From Evernia prunastri (Eukaryota > Ascomycota > Lecanoromycetes > Lecanorales > Parmeliaceae): a DNA stretch of 45,680 nt. Under the pieces are notes generated by a model. It saw only the letters and a list, made by a program, of their open reading frames with translations, was not told the DNA's origin and searched no databases. Of the stretch, positions 19,401 through 32,515 are shown one piece after another. Each line of letters begins with the position of its first letter. Positions within the stretch are counted from its first letter, which is position 1. The stretch spans positions 1-45,680 of the forward strand of contig NKYR01000204.1 in the NCBI GenBank assembly GCA_003184365.1. The letters are read 5' to 3'. A program made the position numbers and the translations under genes.

Positions 19401-19950
19401 TTGCAGTCTTGAAGAGTTCTCAGCCTTTATAGCCTTCCGAGTCACTGCAGTAATGAAGATATCTCAATCCCTTGCCCATATTCATGCTCATATTTATGTC
19501 TATTGCAGTCATTCAGTTATGCAGCCATGCAGTCATGCAGTTATTTAGTTATACAGTCAATTTATGCTTGAAGAGTTCTCAGCCTCCGTAGCTTTCGCAG
19601 TCACTACAGCAATAAAGATATTTCAGTCTTATTTATACTCTTATTTATAATCTTGCTTATATTATGCTCATTGTAGTCATTCAGTTATATAGTTATATAA
19701 TCTTGAAGAGTTCTCAGTCTCTATAGTCTTTCGAGTCACTGCAGCAATAAAGATGTTTTAGTCTCTTACTCATATTCATGTTTATATCCATATTTATTGT
19801 AATTATTCAGTTATGCAGTTATATAGTTATACAGTCATGTAATTATTGCAGTTACTTCAGTCTTAAAGAGTTTTTAGTCTTCGTAATCTTCGCAGTCACT
19901 GTAAATCTAAAGAGTTCTCAATCTTCGTAATCTTCGAAGATAGTATAATC
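19401..19950. repeat. Higher-order tandem repeat, progressively AT-degraded
   Basis: A unit of about 130-160 bp recurs at least four times, each starting near CTTGAAGAGTTCTCAG (about 19409, 19567, 19702, 19863) and containing GCAGTCACTGCAGCAATAAAGAT and a GCAGTTAT tail. Copies become more AT-rich to the right, the last reading CTTAAAGAGTTTTTAG. The same unit in GC-richer form is at 32204-32513. Confidence 0.85.
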
Positions 19951-20228
19951 GTAATATAACGATATCAAAATCAAAATCGTTGCAAAACCAAAAATCGTTG
20001 TGAGTTCTAACGAAAGAATCTATAGAATACGACGATTATTAAATCGTTTTAGAACTATCATAAATTTGTTTTATAATAGTATTACATCGATTATAATCGA
20101 ATTAGATAATCGTTTTAGATTAGTAGTAGAACCTCGTAGACGAGCAGAACAGTATATAGAAGATTAATAAGCTTCTTAAAGATTAAATAGGTGAATTATT
20201 AAAAATAATCTTTAAAAATAAAGATTTA

Positions 20229-20800
20229 AAGGTAGATATTAAAAATTATAGATCGCTATCTATAATAAATATGAATTATAAACTCTTTACGAATATTTTA
20301 ATATAACGTTTAATAAGAGTCTTAAATAAGATAATAGTCTCTTAATAAGCGAATTTTCTATCGAAACGTCTAATTAATAATAATATTAAGATGATATAAT
20401 ATTTTATCGCTCGATATAAGTCGAATATAAAAAAAAAAAAAAGATTTAGCGTTATTCTTTTTAAACTAAGAAAAGACGTATAATAAAATAAATTATAAAT
20501 TTCTAAAAAAAGCATTTAGATAAATCGAGATTTTCGAGAATTTTATTTGATAGATTAAATTATTATATAATAATGCTTCTATTCGACTATATATTAACGA
20601 ATATATTAAAGAAAGATTTTTATACTTTGTGAAATAAAATAAAAAGATTTTCTTAGTTATATTTTCTTTATACTCGTAATTAAAATTCTAATTCGTTATA
20701 TACTAATTAATATCGTATTTAATAAAATAACTATTAAAAATCGAATAATTAAATATCTAATATATATAAATAATATAATAATAATAATACGAATTCAAGA
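20229..20800 (+). pseudogene. LINE (non-LTR) reverse transcriptase fossil
   Basis: Reading the plus strand through stops gives the ordered blocks of a LINE reverse transcriptase. They are an IKNYR-LSIINMNYKLF block (KNWRPISLLN-like), EK-YNKINYKFLKKAF (the FEKAYD block), FI-WIKLLYNNAS, then YLIYINN at about 20755-20775 where intact enzymes have YADD. All visible departures fit C-to-T or G-to-A changes. The catalytic Asp pair is now Asn-Asn. The upstream endonuclease is not visible, so the element was probably 5'-truncated near the tandem array. The clade (Tad/L1-like) is a guess. Confidence 0.7.
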
Positions 20801-23069
20801 GAAAGCGAATATAACTATTCAAATATTAGATTTATACTATCGCGTTACGAAAATTCGATTTAATTAAACGAAATTATTTTTAATAAGAATAAAAAACGTG
20901 TTAATTATTAATATTTTTGAAATAAAGAATATTCTCGAAGATAAAATTTATAAACATTTAAATACATCGATAAAAATTAGAATTAAGCGATCACTTAAAA
21001 AGTTTTAAAAAATAACTTTAATAAAGATAAAAAATATCGCAAATATTTAATTAAAATTTTATCTTTTTATTAAGAGAAGAGTGTTAATTATAAACGCGTA
21101 TATAATATCGCTTTTAAAATATATATTAAGATTTTTAGAAATATCTTCGAATTTGAAAATTAAATTAAAAATCGAGTATTATCGTCTTATATGAAATAAT
21201 AAAGTAAAAGATATAATAAGAGATTTATACGTCTGCTTTTTTCGAGATAGAGACGAAATCGAAAGCATTAATTTCGACTTAATAATCAAGATTAATGTAA
21301 TATCTTAAATTATAAAATCGATAAAATATTTGAAAGCATTATTTACTTTTCTCGCTAGAGATATTTTAATAATATATAATAAATCGATAAAAACGAATTA
21401 TATCTTCGACGTCGTCTTTAATTTTTAAACATAGATGTTTATAAATTAATAAGATTATCTATTAAAGTCTTTACGTTACGTGTAATTAATATGAGAAAAG
21501 AATTAAAAATAAAAATAAAATTATGATAATAGAGTCTTTTAAATCAACGGAGAAACTATTAATTATTAATATATAATATTATTTAAGTGTGAAATCTAAT
21601 AATAAGATAACTAGCTTGAAAAACGTTAAAAAGTTTAAATCGATCTACTGATAGAATCTCTAAGATATAAAAATTAAAATATTTAAATATATATAAAATT
21701 TCGGTAATGAGAAATTAATTTATTTTAAAATTTTTAATTTCATTTATAGAGAGAGAGTAGTAATAGCGATTAATAGATTAATTCGATAATATCTTTCTTT
21801 TAACTGAAGTTAATAACTTCAAACGAAAGAAGAATTTTAATAACGAAGAAATTAAAAGTCGGGAAAGAGTTTTAATATAATAATTAATAAAATCGTAAAG
21901 AATCGATCGAAGAAAGTATTTATATTCTTCAGCAAAGTCGATTAAAATATAATTTATAAGACGCTACTAAATCGACGTTTTCAGAAAATCGACTTTAATT
22001 CGAAAATAGAAATATCGATTTTGACGTATTAAAAAAGATATAAAGTTTTTATAACGAAAAGTAGAATCTAATTCGCAGCAAGAAATGAATTCGGGAATTC
22101 TCGAATTGATAATTTATTATAACGATTTTTATATTAAAAAGTAAGAACGAATAAAGATATAAAGTAACTTTTAATGAAGATATAACTATATTTTATTTAT
22201 AAAGTATATTTAACTTATTATTATATATAAATAGAATATACAGTCGCTTAGACGATCTAAAAAAAATTCGACTGATATAAAATACTCTAAATAATACTTC
22301 GATATCTATCGTTCGAATTAAAACTAAATTAATCGTTTTTATAACGATCTATTCGCGATAAATATTTAAAGAAATTATACGTCGAAGATAAGATACACTA
22401 TTTTAAGCGATAATGTGAACTCTGTGAAAAAATTATTTGATATATTAATTCGATAAGTCGAAGAAGTGATAATCGTTAAAGACGATAAAAAGCTATTATC
22501 GTGCTTTGATTAAAAAGCAGATTTATATTAATCGCATTATTTATATTTATAAACGATATTAAAATTTTAAATATTCGTTAAAAATGTTTTTAGAATTATG
22601 AGAAGAGTTTACAAAAATAATAAAGATACGAAAAGAATTAAAGTGTCTAATGAGATTATATGATGAGAACTCTAACGTTTGAATAAATAAGAATTTTGAA
22701 TTAACGATATACAATGATCTCGAACGGTCAATTTGAAAGAAGATTAATAATTAAATAAGATTATATGAGAGCGTGATCGTAATTGCGATAAAGATGTAAT
22801 TCTATTTTGCGTATTCGACTCGTAGTTAGATTAGATAAAATTATAGTAATAATTTCCTCTTATATTATCAGCTTACTATTCTCGATATTATTCTTTATAT
22901 TGAAGTAATCAGAGAATTCGATTTTCGAAGACTTCACTAATAGAATTACTTCAGCATGAATACTTTTTAATGTAAATTAACTAGTAGTCAAATCAAATAA
23001 ACAAACTTACAAGTCAATATAAGTTTTAATTTTAAAATAAGATATATAATAAGATTTAACGAATAAATA

Positions 23070-23220
23070 CTCTTTAATGCGATATAATTCAAATCGACGA
23101 AGCATATAATATTAAAACTTCGACGAAAATTTATTGAAAATTTATTCAGCAGATAAAGACGAAGCGATTAAATTTGAATTTCTAATTAATCGCGATATCG
23201 AAAATAATAATTATCTCGTT
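23070..23220. repeat. Dispersed AT-rich repeat family 1, copy 1
   Basis: Matches 26529-26680 at a constant offset of 3459 bp. Shared words include CTTTAATG, ATAATTC, ATCGACGA, TTATTC/TTAGT, AAAGACGAAG, TAATCGCGATAT and TTATCTCGT. Differences are mainly transitions. Both belong to the same decayed transposable element family, not identified. Confidence 0.65.
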
Positions 23221-24349
23221 CTCTTTTAATGTTTTAATTATTATAAATATTATAAATAAATCTTTTTAAACGAATAAGAATTATGCTCTTTATAATCTTT
23301 ATTTAATTTAATTAAAGATTTTAAATAAACAAGTCGAGAAATACGCGAAAAATAAAAGGTTTGAAGTAAAAATTCGATTTAAGAATACGTTAAATATATT
23401 TACGATGATATCTCTTTTAATTTATATATATCGATATAATACATTTCTATAAAAAGAAAAGTCGTTAATAGAACTATAGAAATTATATATTAAGATTATT
23501 AAAACTAAATTCTTATTAGACTTGCAGTTCGTTTTAAATATCTTAAACGAAAATTAAAAAAAAGAAAAAATGCGAAAATTATAAGAAAAATAAGATTATT
23601 AAGATTAAAGTTAATGTTAACTTATATTCGTCGCGAATAATTTCACGCGTTCGACGATAATCGATTTACGTTAAATATATGACTCGATAAAAACGTTACG
23701 TTTATATAATAATATTTTCTCTTTAATAGTCTATTTTTTTAAATATAAATAGAAATAAATTAACGCGAAGATAAAAAAGAAATATATCTATAACGATAAC
23801 GATCGAATAAAGTTTTAATATATTCTTAATAACGAATAAAATAACATTAAATAAGATTCGTCGAAGCTTAAGACGATACGTCAAATTCTAACACGTTATA
23901 ATAATTAAAAGATATTAATTATATCGTTATTTTTGAAGATAATTCTGGTCGTAAAAAGAATAAGTTTTTATATAAATCAAAATTCTATCTCTTTTTATTC
24001 TTATTTTTCATATATACTCTTTCATATATTTAATAATACTTTTAATATTAATTATTCTTTTATAATATATTCGAGAGAATATACGTTTTATGAATAAAAT
24101 TTATATATATTTTAACGTAGATAGCAAAAAGCGATTCGCTACTCGAAATACGTTTATAAATATAATCGACGATACGAATAAACGATAAAAAGAAAATAAG
24201 TTTAATATTCTTTTTAGTATAATTAAAAAGATAAATATCGAACTTAATTTAATCGAAGCGACGATAATTATTCTCTGCGAGACTATCTATAATTTTACTC
24301 TTTATTAATAAATTTTTAAACGTATTTATAAATTTAAATAAAGAGAAGA

Positions 24350-27300
24350 AATCTTCTTTTACGTTTTATATAATAATATCGAGATCGAAAAGCGCGTGAA
24401 TTAAAAGCGTATTAATAATTCAAAATTTAAGATAAAGACGTTTATAATCGTTAAATAAATCGAGATTAAAAAAGATATTATTAATTCGACGATTGCTGAT
24501 GACACTACTAATTCAATTACTAAAGAAAATTATAATGAAAATATTTAATAAAAAGTTTACTATATTTCTTTAATGGATTAAAAGTAGATCGAATAATAAA
24601 AATTACGATAAGCATTTTTATATTCTAACAATAAAATCTATTTTTAATTTCTTGATAAAAAGATTATTAATAAGATCTAAAAAGCATCTAAAAAGAAATC
24701 TCTTTTAAATCTTATATAGATTCTTTTCTAGATCTGATAAATTTTTTTTTTTAGATCTTAAACTTACTTTATAGCAAACTCGCGTATTAAAATATAACTT
24801 TATAACGCGTCGTATCTATTAGTCTACTTATTTATTATTATTATTATTATTATTAATGATATATTTTCTCACTTACTTCTATTCTTTATTCTATCTTCGT
24901 AATAACAATAATTTCAACGTTATCTTTAATATACATTTCGTAATACTACTTTACACTTTATCGTATCTTTCTCATTATAATATCTTAATACTTCTTAATC
25001 TTATATTATTTTCATATCGAATTTATAAGAAATATATGAAATCGAATTTACGTCGAATAAGTCTTTAAATAAGTTAATCAAGAACTTATTACGCGACTCT
25101 TTTAGCGAGCGATAAAACTTATATAAATTTATATTTTCATCTCTTAGATATTTAAATTTAAATTTAATTTTAAAGTTAAATTTAATAGAACGAGAAATAA
25201 CGATAGAGAAATATGCTAAATCGACTATAATAACGTATTTCAAATTAAAAATTGTTTTAGCTTTATTCTTTAATCTATAATAAATATTTTTCTTAATCGA
25301 AATAATTTAAAAGCGTTAATATTCGTCTAAAGAAAAAGACTATAAGCGTATTATCTCGATATATACGATAGATTATTAAAATATAATCTTTATTATCAAA
25401 GTAGAAATCTCTTTTCGCGCGATTACAATTTTCTATTCTTTATTACCATAACTATTAAAAAGTATCAAAATTATTCATATATTATTATTCATGATCTTAT
25501 CGAATCTTCTTAAAAAATTAAAATTTCGTATATTATTTCGCTTTTAGTTATATAAGAGATATAAAAAAATATATAATAAGTGAAAAGAAATAACTTCGAA
25601 GAGTCGGTACTATAAACGTGATACGTTTATAATATTAATTAATAATATTAAAATATCGATAGCGTGAATTCTATTCGCTTTTAAGTTTAATTATTATTAA
25701 TAATTAAATAATATAAAATCGATTTCGAGATCTAGAAGTTTTTACTTATTAATTTAAATATTTTAAAATTAATCGAGAACGTAAAACGTAAAAATCTTAT
25801 TTAAAAAGATAATTAATATAAATAGAACGATGATAAATAAATAGAAGAAGCTACGCGACGAAGTAATGGTAAGATACGTATATATTATTACGTAAACTTA
25901 TTTCAGAGATTGATTATTATCGATTTAGCTTTTTAATTAATTATTTTAGTATATAAATACTTAAAAATATTAATATCGTTATATTTAGCTTTTAAATATA
26001 TAAGAAATAAAAAAAGATATATAAAAAGTAAAAAGAAATTTTTCGAAGCATTATCACTGCGAATAAGACGCGTTAATCGAAACTCTTTATTTAACGAACG
26101 ACTGATTTTATATTTATTTACATTGATTCAAATTAAAATATTATAATATAAGCGACTTAATTATAAATTCACATTAATCTTCGTATCTTCGAATAATATT
26201 TTTACTTTGTATCGAGAGATTTAAAGAATAATCGATCTTAAAATTTTAAGAATAAATTTATCGATTATTTACGAATCAAAGACTTTAAAAAGTTCGAACT
26301 TAATTTTCAAAAAATATAAGATTTTAAATAGTTTAAATTTATAAGTGTATATCGCGTAGTATAAAATGTTTAATAAGATTATCGTTTTAAGCGCGAAGAG
26401 TATTATGTTCTAAATATTAATTATTTAATAAATCTTTAATAATAGATTTAATAAAAAGTTTTACGAGAAATATACGTATTAGTTTTAATTGAATAAAAAG
26501 AAGTGGTTTTATAATTAGATATTAATTATTCTTTAATGTAATATAATTCTTATCGACGAGACTTATAACGTTAATATTTCGACTAAATAATATTAAAGAT
26601 TTATTAGTTAAATAAAGACGAAGTAATCGAATCTAGAATTTTAATTAATCGCGATATTCGAGATAATGATTATCTCGTCTTTCGTTAATATTATAATTAT
26701 AATAAGTATTAAAAGTAAAAGATCTACGTCGCGTAAGTTAATATAAAATCTATTAAATTTAAATCTATTAAATTAAACATAATTAAAAAAGAAATTTTAA
26801 ACTTTAATAATTTAAATAACGAAAACGATATATAATTTTGACGCGATTTACGAAAAGACTTATATTAAACGTATTAAGTCGAATATTAAGAATTTTATAT
26901 AACGTAAGATAAAGATTAAGAATAGCGAAAAAGAGATTTTTATTTCTTTTAAATTTCTTAAGCGTAAGCATTAAAGCTTTAAGTCGTTTAAAAATAATCT
27001 ATTAATATATAAAGTAATTAATATAAACGAAAGATTAATCGACGACTATAGCGATATCGACGATAACTTTAATAATAAGATCGTCGTTATTAATATATCT
27101 TAATTGATTATAATAAACGAGTATAATCGCATTAAAACGAAAAACAAGACTTCTTATAATAAGAAGAATTTAATAAAATCGCTTTTTAAAATATTTTATA
27201 TTAATAAAATAAATATAATAGAAGATATTTAAAATGAGAAGATTGATAATATAATTAATATTAAGAATAGAAGTAGTTAACGATAAAGTAAAGAACTTCG

Positions 27301-28440
27301 TCGAGAAAACTTACGTTAATTATAAATTTCGACTTTTACGCACGATTGGAATTTCTTAACGTTCTTATATAATTAAAATCTTAATAATTATATCTTAATC
27401 TCTAATTTTATTAACGATTATAACATTAATAATAGCTTTTTTAATAGAGATATAAATAAGAAATATAATTAGATTATTAATTATTAATTATTTAATAAGT
27501 AAAGAGCTGCTTTTAATAATTAAGACGAATCTTTGATAATAAGTAGAAACTCGTTTTCGACTATTAGAATAAGACTTTTAATAATAAATAGAGAGCTACT
27601 TTTAACTATTAGATTAAAGCTTTCGACTTCGATTATAAAGTGAATAAAAATCTTTTCGACAATAAAGACGTCGTTATTAATTTCTTTAGAGTTGAAATCG
27701 AAATAATATTCGATAATAATATCGATAATCTTTCGTTTTTTAATAATTATAATAACTATTAAATCGTTCTTTATCTTCTTTAAATTTTATAATTAATCTA
27801 TAATAACTTCGTAGAAGTATCGTATAATATATTAATTAATTAAATATTAGTCGATACGTTAACTAAAGTTAACTTCGATAGCGAATACTTCGATAACGAC
27901 GATTTCAACTTTAATTCTTTTATTAATAATAATATCGACTTTTCGAGTAATCTCGACGCTAATTTCTTCTTTAACATTAAATTATTTGATAACACTCATC
28001 GATTTAAACTATAAAAGATTTTTTTTTACGTGTTATATATTAATATTAAGATCAAAAAGCACGTAAAGAAAAAGCACGTTTTACGTTTTAATTTTAAAGC
28101 GAATATATTTATAATTATTAATTAGACGAAGATTAAAAGAGTTACGATTAATTCGACTATTCATTCGACTATTAACGAGATTAAAATAGATTTCGAAATT
28201 AACGTATAAGAAGCTATCGATATCAAATAATTTTATTTTATCTCTTTTAAAGAGCTCTCTTTCTTTATAAATTAATCTACAATCTTTCAACGCTTAAATA
28301 GACTTAAATAAAGAGAAAAAACTTATTACTACGTGTTTTATATCGATATGGAAATCGAGCGACGCGTCGATAATAAGCGCTTATTACGTTTTAACTTCGA
28401 AACGAATACGTTTAAAATTATAGATCGAATCTCAAAGCTT
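24350..28440. repeat. Dispersed AT-rich repeat family 2 (three copies)
   Basis: Three same-orientation copies of a unit of about 110 bp lie near 24355-24460, 28036-28130 and 28325-28430. Shared words are ACGTGTTTTATAT, ATCGAAAAGCGCGT (with variants AAGCACGT and GCGACGCGT), TTACGTTTTAA and GCGAATACGTTTATAATTAT. In the plus frame they read roughly alike (FYIDIEIEKRVNNKR and variants), so they may be a repeated coding segment of an unidentified element. The range given spans all three copies. Confidence 0.55.
26529..26680. repeat. Dispersed AT-rich repeat family 1, copy 2
   Basis: Partner of 23070-23220, same orientation and spacing. The constant offset over 150 bp indicates real homology rather than shared AT richness. 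Confidence 0.65.
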
Positions 28441-31400
28441 TCTCTCTTAGTCTCGATATTTATTAAAATTAATAAAATAATTATAATAGAAATTAATTAA
28501 ATATAATTAAAGTTAATCTATTAAATTTATAATAATAAAAGTTATTTAACGAGTCGAGCGCGTAATCGTCTCGTCTAGATCTTATTCGAAAGAAAAATAA
28601 ATAATAAACACTTAATAGCGAGAAAGTAAGATTTCGATATTAATAAGTTATTAAACTATTTAGATCTAAGATAGATCTTATTCAAGAAATTTATCTAGCT
28701 TTAATCTAGATTTTATTTAAAAAATAAATAAAAAATAAGTACTCAGCGATAAAAAAGTACGAGCTTAGATTCGATCTCTTTACAAATCGATAAAAAAACA
28801 TATCAACGAAGCTATATAATATAATATCGATGTAGAAATTTGAATTAATTACGACGCTTACGCAGTCGAAACGATTAAAATATTTTAAACGTATTAATAG
28901 ATATCTTCACGCTCTATTTAATTAATATCTTTAATTCTATTTATACAATTATTATAAATCGAATATTTCGCGCTTATCTATATATTTAGATTTTGAAATA
29001 AAAATTTTAAAAAAATAAAATCGATATTATAAAATAATTATATATAGTAAGCGATACGTAATGTATTAAATTAGCTTTATGAACGAATTGCGTGCTAGCA
29101 AGTCTAATATCATCGATAATCAATTTTAATTAACAGATTATTAATCTTATTTCACTCTTGAAAAGTAATATAAAAGATTTTTTTAGATTATAAAAACGTA
29201 ATATTATTTAGTAAAGAGAGCGTATTAAGATTTATATTAATATATTTAATATCGAGTTATTAATTTGAAGATAAATTCTTCTCTCTTCAAATCTTTATTC
29301 TCTATAATTAAACTTTCTATTTAATTTATCTTTTTTTATCAAATAATACTTATTTTTATTATTTTTTGAATATATAAAGATTATACGTAGAACGCTATTA
29401 TTTTACGTAATATTCTTATTCTTTATTCTCATCTATATTTTTATTAAATTTCATTAGCATAATCTCTAAGTTTATAGTATTCACGATTAAATGTCTTTAT
29501 TTGTCTCTTATTCTTATTACTTTAATTTATAAATAAATCTTAATTTAACTCTTCTTTCTTAATCTAGAAATATTAATAAACAAAAAAGTAATAAGCTATT
29601 AATTTTCTACAGCTTTAATTATTTCTCTTATAACTTATTTAATATTATAAATAAACACGTTATAAGACGTTAGAATCTTAATAATCTATCGTAAGTAATA
29701 TATATAGCTACTCTAACGAGTTGAAAGTACTTTTTTAATCAACTTTAAAATTAACGATACTACTAATTATTCTTATAATAGAATATATTCTATATTAACG
29801 TTATCGAGCATATCTTTTATAGCGTTATAATAAATTTTATAAAATTACTTTTTTATAGCTTAAGTATGAGCTATCGCTAACACTAACTTTAAATATTATA
29901 ATTATTTAATTTTTATAATAAATTAGAATCGTAAATTTATAGATCTCGATTTTTTTTTTTTTTTCTCACTCGTCAAATTATACGCGAAATAATACTCGTC
30001 TTAATATTAAACTCGCTTCTTTATTCTTTATCTCGTTTTTAATATAAAGTATATATAATTAAAAATAATAATTTGATCATAATTTCGCTTAATCAATTTA
30101 TGTTTAATTAATTACGACGTAAATTTAATTTAATAATACTCGATTTAAGCGTTTACGATATTAACGAATCGAATATTTTAAATCTTATAGATTATAAGTC
30201 AAATCTAAGAATTAAAAGACTTTGTTCTATTCGATTAAAAGTGTTATTTACGAGTAATATTATAGAGATAATCAATAATTATATTACTATAAGCGCGAGA
30301 TTCGCGTAAAAATAAGATAGATAAGTAGATAGAGATACGATTAAGACGAATAATAAAAGAAATAAGCTGATAAATAAAGAAAACAGAGATTAAATTCGAC
30401 GTCTTAATGCTTTAATCTCTCTCTGTATTGTTATAATCGATATTTTAAATTTAAGCGATAATCAAATTATAAATAATATAAATGTAAAGTTTTTTTTAAA
30501 GGTAAAATGTTTCGTAGAAGCGCGTTAATTAATCAAAACGACGTTTAAGAGTAGGATAATTTGAATTATGATAATAAAAAGAGAAGATAAAATTTAAGAC
30601 ATAATTTATAACTATCTTAATTTGAAGAAATTCATTAAAATTCAAAACATTATTTAATTTAAAACTTTATTGAAATTTGAAAAGCGTTTAAAAACGATGA
30701 ATTTAAATATAAATACGTTAAATAAAAGTATAGTAATAATATTCGTTATTTAAATATAGGAAGATTATCACAGATATCACGATCGACTATCATATATTTT
30801 GTTTATTCAATATCTCTTTAAACGCTTACGAGTCTATATCGCGTATTATCTAAATTATTAATTCAATTAAATCAAGCGATATAAATTATACGATTCGCTT
30901 ATTTCGATCGCGACTCTTATTATTTCTTTTTATATGATAATAATAAACTTTACAATCCCTTTATTTTTTATTAAAATCGATATAAATTATTTATTAAATC
31001 TAACTTGTAAGTATATTAAGAGAGTTTTAACGATATTCGAAAAGAAAATTTAAATCGTTTCGAAGTAAGTCGAAGTTATACTTCGTGATTAATAAAGTAC
31101 GATTAAGATATTTTTAAAAGTGTTATTAGCGATAAAGATTAACGCTTTATATTCGTCTTTTGAAAGAAAATATTTATAAAATAAAACGTTAATTTTTTTA
31201 TCTGCACTACTTATTATTTATAAACGAACGATTAATCGAAACGAATTAATCAGATAATCGAAATAGCTTTACGCTATTATCTCACAAATTAATCGAAGAA
31301 CAATTAAATCGAGATCTTATTATATATTTAAATAATTATTAATAATTTCTCAAGCAGCGTTATTAACGTAATATTTAATAAGTTATATTATAACTTTAAA

Positions 31401-32195
31401 ATTCTAAATGCGATTAATATATTACTCGCGAATTTCTTATTATTTATTAAAATTTTCGATAAGCTTCGATTTATTAAAAGAAAAGAAGCTAACGATATTA
31501 TAATCTTCGCATTTATATTTATAAAAGTTCGTTCCGATATTAAATATTTAATTACTAATTTCAAGAAGAGTGACGAAGTCTTTTTTAAATTATATTATAA
31601 TTATTTTATTTCGAGTTTATCTAATCGCAAGCTCTTATAGTAACGCGTTAATTCGTTTAAGATTCTAATAAAAATTAAGTATTTTATATATTATCTAAAG
31701 CTATTCTCAATTATGCGTATCTATTTAATCGTTTTTATTATTTAGTTAAAGTCTTCGATAGCTATAATAGTAGAAGTCTTAGATTTATATAAGAGATACG
31801 TTAATCGCGAGTTATCTTCAATACAAAACGAGAATAACTTCGACGATATAAAGAATAAATCGAAGATTGAAATAATTATAAGTAAATGAAATAATATAAC
31901 GATAAGTTAGAATATTTACTTAAGTGAAAGAACTAAGATAATAAATATAATATATAATATTCAATCGACGATTTATCGTATATTATAAATTTAATACTGT
32001 CTACGCCCTTCGCGAGGTCTTTTTACGATGAAATTACGATTATAAAACGGTTATAAAACGAAGAGAAGGTTTAAAACCTAATAATATCGAGTATCTAACG
32101 GTTTTATAATCTTACTAATCTAGATATTAGTTAGTATCGAGTTTTGTATCGATAATATATAGCTATATATTCGATTTAAACTATATACTAATTTT

Positions 32196-32515
32196 TTCAA
32201 ATAGGCAGTCACGAATGGAGAGTTCTCAGCTTTCGCAGCCTTCGGAGCCACTTAGCAATAGAGATATCTCAGCCTTGCACATACCCATGCTCTTGTCTAT
32301 GCTCTTGCCCATGCAGCCATTCAGCCATTCAGCTATGCCGTCTTCACAGCCTTTGAAGTCACTGCAGCATTGGAGATGTCTCAGCCATACCCATGCTCTT
32401 GCCCATATCCATGTCCATTGCAGTCATTCAGCCATGCAGTCATTCAGCCATGCAGTCACTTCAGCCTTGGAGAGTTCTCAGTCTTCGCAGTCTTCGCAGT
32501 TATCTGAAAAATAGC
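32196..32515. repeat. Undecayed copy of the tandem-repeat family
   Basis: A GC-richer island of about 320 bp inside the AT block. It is built from the same words as the array at 19401-19950: GGAGAGTTCTCAG, GCAGTCACT, GCAGCATTGGAGATGTCTCAGCC, CCCATGCTCTTGCCCAT and repeated GCAGTCATTCAGCCAT. Here CpA and TpG are abundant, so it escaped RIP. A 99-codon open frame across it is only a by-product of the repeat. Confidence 0.85.

Larger units (their letters stand above)
19951..32195. other. RIP-mutated AT-rich block, left part
   Basis: About 12 kb of extreme AT content in which CpA, TpG, CpC and GpG are almost absent while CpG, CpT and ApG remain. For example, the 60 bases from 22261 contain four CpG, one TpG and no CpA. 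Stops are dense in all frames. This is the mark of RIP acting on repeated DNA in ascomycetes. A LINE reverse transcriptase is readable at 20229-20800 and internal repeat families recur (23070/26529; 24350, 28030 and 28325). No functional gene is present. Confidence 0.9.

Noticed and set aside
24856..25243. Open frames of 60-80 codons in the AT block, rich in Ile, Tyr, Asn and Lys
   Set aside because: Composition is that of RIP-mutated DNA; no conserved block was found, unlike the two reverse transcriptase fossils.
32215..32514. 99-codon Ser/His-rich open frame
   Set aside because: It is a translation of the tandem repeat; its SHA/SQ periodicity follows the DNA units.
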